From NCBI RefSeq assembly GCF_021341665.1, contig NZ_JAJTTH010000003.1:496001-560000 (forward strand): DNA of 64,000 nucleotides. Direction: 5' to 3'. Both the position numbers and the translations under genes were made by a program. This document shows, one piece after another, positions 58,824 through 64,000 of this stretch (the stretch's first letter is position 1; every line of letters begins with the position of its first letter). Source of the stretch: Pseudomonas sp. Au-Pse12. GTDB lineage: Bacteria; Pseudomonadota; Gammaproteobacteria; Pseudomonadales; Pseudomonadaceae. A model generated the notes under the pieces. The model was not told the DNA's origin. It worked only from the letters and a program-made list of their open reading frames with translations, and did no database searches.

Positions 58824-59429
58824 ATGTTGAAAATCGTCCACCTGCTGACAGGCATTGCAGCTTTGCTGCTGTCCTTGATTCCGAGTCTGAGATCTGACGC
58901 GGTTCCCTACCTGCAACAACCCGATGCTCTTTACCTGGCCCTCTTCGGCCTGCTCAACCTGATCCTGGCGCCAGTTATTCCCTACTGGAACAAAGGCTCT
59001 CGTCATCACCTGCAAAATCTGGTCAGCGCCCTGCTGGTCCTGGTCGTTGTCCTGCAAACCCTCACGCTGCTGGCTCCCATGCCTGTCATTGGTGGCCAAC
59101 CGGCGGTGCTGGTCAGCTTGCTGACCGCGCTGATCGCCGTAGTCCTGCACCTGGCCATCAGCTTCTACAAATCCTCACCCTCCACTTCCGCAGCGCCAAG
59201 CTACGACATGAGCAACCGCGATACCGGCACCGTGAAGTGGTTCAACACCTCCAAGGGCTTCGGCTTTATCTCGCGGGACTCCGGCGATGATATTTTCGTG
59301 CACTTTCGCGCCATTCGCGGAGAAGGCCACCGTGTCCTGGTAGAAGGCCAGCGCGTGGAGTTTTCGGTAATGAACCGTGACAAGGGCCTGCAAGCTGAAG
59401 ACGTGATTGCCGCGCTGCCGCGCCGCTGA
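58824..59429 (+). CDS. Membrane protein with C-terminal cold-shock domain
   Basis: 201 residues. The first 125 residues hold about four TM helices ([76 protein letters not shown]). A Ser/Pro linker leads to a complete cold-shock domain (about 133-200: [31 protein letters not shown]). The domain would sit in the cytoplasm and bind RNA near the membrane. A cold-shock gene stands at the same place in P. aeruginosa (next to slyX). Possible alternative start at 59208 (MSNRD) would give a soluble protein only. Confidence 0.88.
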   Translation: MLKIVHLLTGIAALLLSLIPSLRSDAVPYLQQPDALYLALFGLLNLILAPVIPYWNKGSRHHLQNLVSALLVLVVVLQTLTLLAPMPVIGGQPAVLVSLLTALIAVVLHLAISFYKSSPSTSAAPSYDMSNRDTGTVKWFNTSKGFGFISRDSGDDIFVHFRAIRGEGHRVLVEGQRVEFSVMNRDKGLQAEDVIAALPRR

Positions 59430-59440
59430 TCGCCCTCCAT

Positions 59441-59470
59441 AAAAAAACCGCGCCCTGGCGCGGTTTTTTT
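59441..59470. terminator. Bidirectional terminator between the cold-shock gene and slyX
   Basis: AAAAAAACCGCGCCCTGGCG continues into CGGTTTTTTT: stem ACCGCGCC/GGCGCGGT with flanking A and T tracts. Confidence 0.93.
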
Positions 59471-59490
59471 GTGCCCAACGATTGAGCCTC

Positions 59491-59697
59491 TCAGTAATGA
59501 GGCGGCGGCGCCTCTTCCTCGAACGACTCGAACTGCCCGACCATTTCTTCCTGGCGCTTGAGCAGCGCAGCCATCTGCAGTTGCAGGCGCTCCACAGCCT
59601 TCTGCTGCGCCACCAGCACATCGTTCAAGGCCTGAATGGTGTCGTCCTGAAACGCCAAGCGACTTTCCAGATCGGTTACCCGCTCTTCCAGACTCAT
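59491..59697 (-). CDS. slyX: SlyX-family protein
   Basis: 68 residues, almost all coiled coil ([44 protein letters not shown]) with the acidic, Pro-ended tail typical of SlyX (PPPHY). Function unknown. It starts three bases after the HIT gene stop. Confidence 0.92.
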   Translation of the reverse strand: MSLEERVTDLESRLAFQDDTIQALNDVLVAQQKAVERLQLQMAALLKRQEEMVGQFESFEEEAPPPHY

Positions 59698-59700
59698 GAC

Positions 59701-60126
59701 TCAACCCTCCAGAAACTGGAAATCATCGTCCAGCACCACTCGCAACCGATCACGAATGGCCGCCACCTGCTCAGCGCTGTAGGGCTTGGCCGGGTGCTTG
59801 CCCCATACCGGCGCTGGCCATGCAGCATCGTCACGCTTGCGCACGATCACGTGCATGTGCAATTGGCTCACGACGTTGCCCAGAGTTGCCACATTCAACT
59901 TGTCAGCATCGAACGAGTCCTTGAGCAACTCGGCCAACGCTGTGGTTTCCTGCCACAACTGCTGCTGATCGGTGACATCCAGTTGAAACAACTCGCTGAT
60001 ATCCTCGCGGCGCGGAACCAGGATGAACCAGGGATAGTTCGCGTCATTGGACAGCAGCAACCGGCAGAGAGGGAAATCCCCGATGGGCAATGTGTCTTGT
60101 TGCAGCCGTGAATCTAAAGTGAACAC
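59701..60126 (-). CDS. HIT-family nucleotide-binding protein
   Basis: 141 residues. The histidine triad is QLHMHVIVR near residue 95, with YPWFILVPRREDISEL earlier. HIT proteins hydrolyse or transfer nucleotides; the substrate is not known. It has a GTG start and is paired with slyX, as at the same locus in P. aeruginosa. Confidence 0.9.
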   Translation of the reverse strand: MFTLDSRLQQDTLPIGDFPLCRLLLSNDANYPWFILVPRREDISELFQLDVTDQQQLWQETTALAELLKDSFDADKLNVATLGNVVSQLHMHVIVRKRDDAAWPAPVWGKHPAKPYSAEQVAAIRDRLRVVLDDDFQFLEG

Positions 60127-61057
60127 CGCGTTTACTCCTGCTCAACTTGTTTCAGCCCAGCGCCCAGTATGACTGACACGCGCCAGGCGACAGACACGCA
60201 GCATACCTGCGAACGCCCTGCTCTTCATGACCAATGAGCCGGAGCCCGGACAGCGCCCCTTCAGGCACGGCAAGGAACCGATCTCGATGCAATCGATGCG
60301 CCCCACCGCAGGACATTTCTTCGCACTCCGCACCATTTGCGCACAGAACCCGCGGTGCATTCGAAAAATGACTCCGAGCACCCGCAACGCCCTCAGCCCT
60401 ATCAGGGCCTGACTGTATGAATCCTGCACAGCATTACAAAAGTTTTGCACCAAAACCGAACAAGCGGTCTACGCTCACTACCTCAAGCATCCGCCGTTTA
60501 CTCACTTTGCAGTGTGCAGCGGTAACGTTTTGTCCTGCTGTGCAACTTAATGCACAGCCCTGCACCAGGAAAACCACAGAGTCAAGCCAAACAAAACGAC
60601 CCTTGAAACGGCGGTTTTATGCGGTTTTTACAGCTAGCCATGCCTTATCGAAGAAAAATGGCCAGGTAAATACAGTTTGTGCACGCTTTTTGCATCCAAC
60701 TCGGCATCGCCTGCAACGCACCATCAGTTCTGGAACGTTACAGGCTCATAATAATAGTGGCAGGGTTGCCCCGCGGTGCTTTTTAGAGTGTGTGCATGGG
60801 GGCTTTTTTCCTTCATTGTTCCCCATCGAAAAGCTCTGTTTTAGTTGCCAGTCTGGATCCAGGCTGACTGCAGATTTGCGACACCCATCGAGCAAATTGC
60901 GACAGGGTCGTAAAGAAGCTGAAAGGATAGATAGGCAAGTATCGCCAACATTGTCAGCGTGATATAAGTTTGCGCCGACACAAAAAGAAAGAGCCGCCCA
61001 GATAATAAAACAGGTGGGACGGCAGTACTCTTCTAAAAACCAAAGGAGCAAATCACG
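60127..61057. other. Large non-coding region upstream of the OprD-family gene
   Basis: 931 bp, AT-richer than the neighbours. A 180-codon open frame on the + strand (60417-60962) is rich in Ser, Arg, Thr and Cys with no family character and I do not accept it. An ArgR-like repeat lies at 60876-60904. The gap is long enough for an sRNA or a long leader, but I see no terminator-like hairpin with a T-run in it. Confidence 0.6.
60876..60904. promoter_or_regulatory. Candidate ArgR operator upstream of oprD-type gene
   Basis: TTGCGACA occurs at 60876-60883 and 60897-60904, exactly 21 bp apart. On the other strand each reads TGTCGCAA, and TGTCGC is the start of the Pseudomonas ArgR half-site, which occurs as direct repeats. 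It is about 155 bp before the gene. P. aeruginosa oprD is induced by arginine through ArgR. Confidence 0.5.
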
Positions 61058-62377
61058 ATGCGCGTGATGAAGTGGAGCATGATCGCCCTGGCTGTATCAG
61101 CAGGCACCTCGCAGTTCGCAATCGCGTCCTCTCAGGACGATGCAAAGGGCTTTATCGAAGATAGCACCCTGACTGCGAAAACCCGTGCGATGTACATGAA
61201 CCGTGACTACAAGAGCGGTGTAGGCAACCACCAGCGTGACGATGGCACTTACAAAAGCGGTTATCGCCAAGATAGCGGCCTGAGCGAGCTGCTGCAGTAC
61301 AACTCGGGGTTCACCCAAGGCACTATCGGCGTAGGTGTTGACGCTTTCGCCATGGGCGTGGTCAAGCTGGACGGTGGCGCCGGTCGTTCTGGTAACGGTA
61401 TGGCCGCTAATAATAGCCGCGGCGAACCAGAAAAAGACTCGTCCGCTGTAGGTGGCGCAATCAAGTTCCGCCTCTCCGACACCGTGCTGAAATACGGTAA
61501 TCAGATGGTTGCCAGCCCGGTGTTCACCACCGACGACGGCCGTCTGCTGCCTGAAGTCGCCACCGGTACCTTGATCACCAGCAAAGAAATCAAAGGCCTG
61601 GAGCTGAATGCGGGTCACTTCACCGCCCTGCGCTCGCAGACCGGTCAGTACAACGACAGCATCAACGGTCGTAACAGCGAAACCGGCCTGAAAAATCCAG
61701 GTCTGAGCTCTGCCGACTTCGCAGGCGCAACCTACCAGTTCACCGAGAACTTTGTCGGCGGCATCGCTGCGTCCAAGGTCGATGACTTCTTCAAGAAGCA
61801 GTACATCAACCTGAACTACACCTTCCCGATTGCTAACAACCAGTCGCTGAACGTCGACTTCAACGGCTACCGCAGCAAAGATGACGGTAAAAAGCTGGCT
61901 GGCGACCTGGACAACCGCGTATGGAGCCTGGCAACCGCCTATAGCATCGACGCCCATAAGTTCACCGTGGCGTACCAGCAATCCAGTGGTAAAACCGGCT
62001 ACAAGTATGGCGTCGACGGTGGCGGTACCGTTTACGTAGCCAACTCCGTGCAGATCTCCGACTTCGTTGGCGAAGACGAGAAGTCCTGGCAGGCTCGCTA
62101 CGACCTGAACATGGCCTCCTTTGGCGTACCTGGCCTGAGCTTCATGACTCGTTACATTCGCGGCACCAACGTTACCGTTGCCGACTCCAGCGATGGCAAA
62201 GAGCACGAGTGGGACGTGGAAGCCAAGTACGTGCTGCAAGAAGGCCCAGCTAAAGACCTGTCCTTCCGCCTGCGTAATGCCATCTACCGTGGCAGCAACG
62301 CCGATTACCGTGCAACCAACTACGACAACCTGAACGACCTGCGTCTGATCGTAGAGTACCCGCTGAGCATCTTGTAA
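61058..62377 (+). CDS. OprD-family outer-membrane porin
   Basis: 439 residues. Signal peptide (to about 23), then an 18-stranded beta-barrel typical of OprD (SQDDAKGFIEDSTLTAKTRAMYMNRDYK at the start; FVGGIAASKVDDFFKKQYINLNYTFPI in the middle; RLIVEYPLSIL at the end). OprD-type porins take up basic amino acids and other small carboxylates. The gene occupies the position of P. aeruginosa oprD relative to HIT-slyX. AAAGGAG precedes the start. The exact substrate is not clear from sequence. Confidence 0.93.
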   Translation: MRVMKWSMIALAVSAGTSQFAIASSQDDAKGFIEDSTLTAKTRAMYMNRDYKSGVGNHQRDDGTYKSGYRQDSGLSELLQYNSGFTQGTIGVGVDAFAMGVVKLDGGAGRSGNGMAANNSRGEPEKDSSAVGGAIKFRLSDTVLKYGNQMVASPVFTTDDGRLLPEVATGTLITSKEIKGLELNAGHFTALRSQTGQYNDSINGRNSETGLKNPGLSSADFAGATYQFTENFVGGIAASKVDDFFKKQYINLNYTFPIANNQSLNVDFNGYRSKDDGKKLAGDLDNRVWSLATAYSIDAHKFTVAYQQSSGKTGYKYGVDGGGTVYVANSVQISDFVGEDEKSWQARYDLNMASFGVPGLSFMTRYIRGTNVTVADSSDGKEHEWDVEAKYVLQEGPAKDLSFRLRNAIYRGSNADYRATNYDNLNDLRLIVEYPLSIL

Positions 62378-62417
62378 TATCGCTGCCCAGCTGATTGCGT
62401 TAACGCGCAATACTAAT

Positions 62418-62455
62418 AAAAGCCGCCGCCCCTAATCAGGGCGGCGGTTTTTTTT
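62418..62455 (+). terminator. Intrinsic terminator of the porin gene
   Basis: GCCGCCGCCC pairs with GGGCGGCGG(T) around CTAATCA, followed by eight T. It lies 40 bp after the stop. Confidence 0.93.
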
Positions 62456-62560
62456 GCCAATGAAAAGCATCAGGCAAAGCAGCCAATTAAATAGCAAGCT
62501 AACTAATAGGGTAATCAACGATAGTTACTCGCCCCACTAATTGTCATTGGCGAGCGCCCG

Positions 62561-62589
62561 AAAACAAACAAGGGGCTGATAGCCCCTTG
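62561..62589 (-). terminator. Intrinsic terminator of mscS
   Basis: On the minus strand CAAGGGGC-TATCA-GCCCCTTG followed by TTTGTTTT, 47-75 bp after the mscS stop. Confidence 0.75.
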
Positions 62590-62635
62590 TCTTGAACAAC
62601 ACTAGTTGACCGAATGGCCAAGTCATAAAACTGAC

Positions 62636-63478
62636 TTATTGCGTTGCTGTTTCCTGAACCACGCGAATGACCCGCTGTGGAAAGGGAATATCAATTCCCG
62701 CCGCCTTCAAGCGATCACGGGACAACTCATTGAACCGGAACATCACATCCCAGTAATCCGCCGTCTTGACCCACACCCGCAATGACAGGGTAATCGAGCT
62801 GTCGCCCAGAGTGGAAACCACCGCTACCGGCGCCGGGTCAGCCAGTACACGCTCATCCTTGGCCAGCTCCAGCAACACTTCACGGGCCTTCTGCAGGTCC
62901 GCGTCATAATCCACACCCACGTCAAACACCACCTTGCGGGTCGGCTGACGGTTGTAGTTGGTGATGATGCCGTTGGACAGGTTGCCGTTGGGCACGATCA
63001 CCGTCTTGTTGTCACCGGTACGCAGCACCGTGTGGAAGATCTGAATGCTGTCCACGCTGCCGCTGATGCCTTGGGCTTCAATGAAGTCACCAATGCGGAA
63101 CGGGCGGAACAACAGGATCAACACCCCGCCGGCAAAGTTCGCCAGGCTGCCTTGCAGAGCCAGGCCAATGGCCAGGCCGGCAGCACCGATTGCAGCCACA
63201 AAGGAGGTGGTTTCGACACCGATCATCGAAGCCACGCTGACGATCAGCAGCACCTTGAGAATGATGTTGGCCAGGCTGCTGATAAAGCCTTGCAGCGCCA
63301 GGTCGGCATTGCGCAGGGCCAGCAACTTGCCCACTTTATGGGTCAGCTTGTTGATCAACCACCAGCCGATGGCCAGGGTGATGACGGCCAGCAGCACCCG
63401 GCTGCCGTATTCCATGATCATGGGAATCCAGGCTTGGGAGGCCCGGACCAGGTTGTCTACTTCAGCGTTCAAATCCAT
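62636..63478 (-). CDS. mscS: Small-conductance mechanosensitive channel MscS
   Basis: 280 residues. Three TM helices, with the pore helix GAAGLAIGLALQGSLANFAGGVLILLFRPFRIGDFIE showing the Gly/Ala pattern, then the beta domain (IVPNGNLSNGIITNYNRQPTRKVVFDVGVDYDAD) and the C-terminal alpha/beta domain. Opens under hypo-osmotic shock. Length matches E. coli MscS (286). Confidence 0.95.
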   Translation of the reverse strand: MDLNAEVDNLVRASQAWIPMIMEYGSRVLLAVITLAIGWWLINKLTHKVGKLLALRNADLALQGFISSLANIILKVLLIVSVASMIGVETTSFVAAIGAAGLAIGLALQGSLANFAGGVLILLFRPFRIGDFIEAQGISGSVDSIQIFHTVLRTGDNKTVIVPNGNLSNGIITNYNRQPTRKVVFDVGVDYDADLQKAREVLLELAKDERVLADPAPVAVVSTLGDSSITLSLRVWVKTADYWDVMFRFNELSRDRLKAAGIDIPFPQRVIRVVQETATQ

Positions 63479-63614
63479 CTATTTCTCCAGATGCCCGGGG
63501 TTGCGGCGTACATGACTGACGGGCAGAACGATCGACTCCGCGGCAGCTCAATCGTTTCTGCCATTACTCCGGCCTCGGACGCCAATAAGCTCTAGAGGTT
63601 CCCGGAGACGCCGA

Positions 63615-64000
63615 TCAATCGCGGAAGTTGTTGAATTGCAGCGGCATGCCGAACTCTTTGGCACGCAGGGCCGCGATAGCCTCTTGCAGGTCGTCGCGCT
63701 TCTTGCCGGTAACCCGTACCTGCTCGCCCTGAATGGCGGCCTGCACTTTCAGCTTGGCATCCTTGATATGAGCGACGATTTTCTTCGCCAGCTCCTTATC
63801 GATACCTTCCTTGAGGACCGCTTCCTGCTTCATCACCTTGCCCGAGGCATAGGCGTCCTTGACCTCCAGGCACTGCACGTCGATCTTGCGCTTGACCAGG
63901 GCCAGCTTGAGGATCTCGATCATCGCTTCCAGCTGGAACTCGGCCTCGGCGGTCAGGTTGACCGTCAGTTCCTTTTCCTTGAACTCGAAGCTGCCCTTGC
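63615..64000 (-). CDS. YajQ-family nucleotide-binding protein, C-terminal part
   Basis: The frame runs off the right edge, so the N-terminus is missing; about 128 residues are visible. The pattern [46 protein letters not shown]...[34 protein letters not shown] is that of UPF0234 (YajQ). Some members bind cyclic di-GMP; others bind nucleic acid. The 136-bp gap to mscS has no other feature. Confidence 0.93.
   Translation of the reverse strand, partial: KGSFEFKEKELTVNLTAEAEFQLEAMIEILKLALVKRKIDVQCLEVKDAYASGKVMKQEAVLKEGIDKELAKKIVAHIKDAKLKVQAAIQGEQVRVTGKKRDDLQEAIAALRAKEFGMPLQFNNFRD

Noticed and set aside
60417..60962. 181-codon frame upstream of the porin gene
   Set aside because: No ribosome-binding site, biased to Arg, Ser, Thr and Cys, no recognisable domain.

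Overview
The window is chromosomal DNA of a Pseudomonas, most likely of the P. fluorescens complex. It is GC-rich and coding-dense, carries REP-type palindromes, and has several gene orders known from P. aeruginosa: arcDABC; gcsR beside a glycine-cleavage operon; and oprD / HIT / slyX / cold-shock / dps / aspS / yebC / ruvCAB / ybgC / tolQRAB / pal / cpoB / queEC / tRNA-Lys. I see no prophage, insertion sequence or CRISPR array. Assignments rest on reading the sequence and on family knowledge; no database search was run.

Layout. 1-4.4 kb: a haem-acquisition block with the end of a FecR-type anti-sigma factor, a TonB-dependent receptor with a signalling domain, a HemO-type haem oxygenase and a small YbaN-like membrane protein. 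4.6-9.1 kb: a double-CACHE chemoreceptor, a type III CoA-transferase with unusual domain order, and an AlkA-type glycosylase. 9.1-16.4 kb: the arginine deiminase operon arcDABC, with a divergent second arcD-like antiporter and an ANR-like site between them. 16.5-24.4 kb: gcsR, an array of GcsR-like sites, a strong sigma-54 promoter and gcvH-gcvP-sdaA-gcvT. The glyA present in the P. aeruginosa operon is absent; a 7-nt tandem repeat lies in its place. 24.4-30.3 kb: a cold-shock gene, an RDD protein, nadA, and a leftward DUF347 / lipoprotein / response-regulator / histidine-kinase group.

30.6-45.0 kb is a complete Tad (Flp) pilus locus in two convergent parts: rcpA-tadD-DUF3613 rightward; two flp pilins, prepilin peptidase, an AAA+ ATPase, rcpC, tadG, tadE, tadF, tadZ, tadA, tadB and tadC leftward. 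A divergent AraC-type regulator with a degenerate receiver domain stands beside the pilins. This is the most interesting accessory region: it has a poorly described ATPase, a pseudo-receiver regulator and a duplicated flp promoter with direct repeats spaced 21 bp.

45.1-64.0 kb is mostly leftward housekeeping sequence: tRNA-Lys, queC/queE, the Tol-Pal envelope system, ruvCAB, yebC, aspS, an FmdB-type zinc-ribbon protein, a Dps-like ferritin, a membrane-anchored cold-shock protein, slyX, a HIT protein, an OprD-family porin with ArgR-like repeats upstream, an MscS channel and the end of a YajQ-family gene. Arginine and glycine use (arc, oprD, gcv) is a recurring theme.
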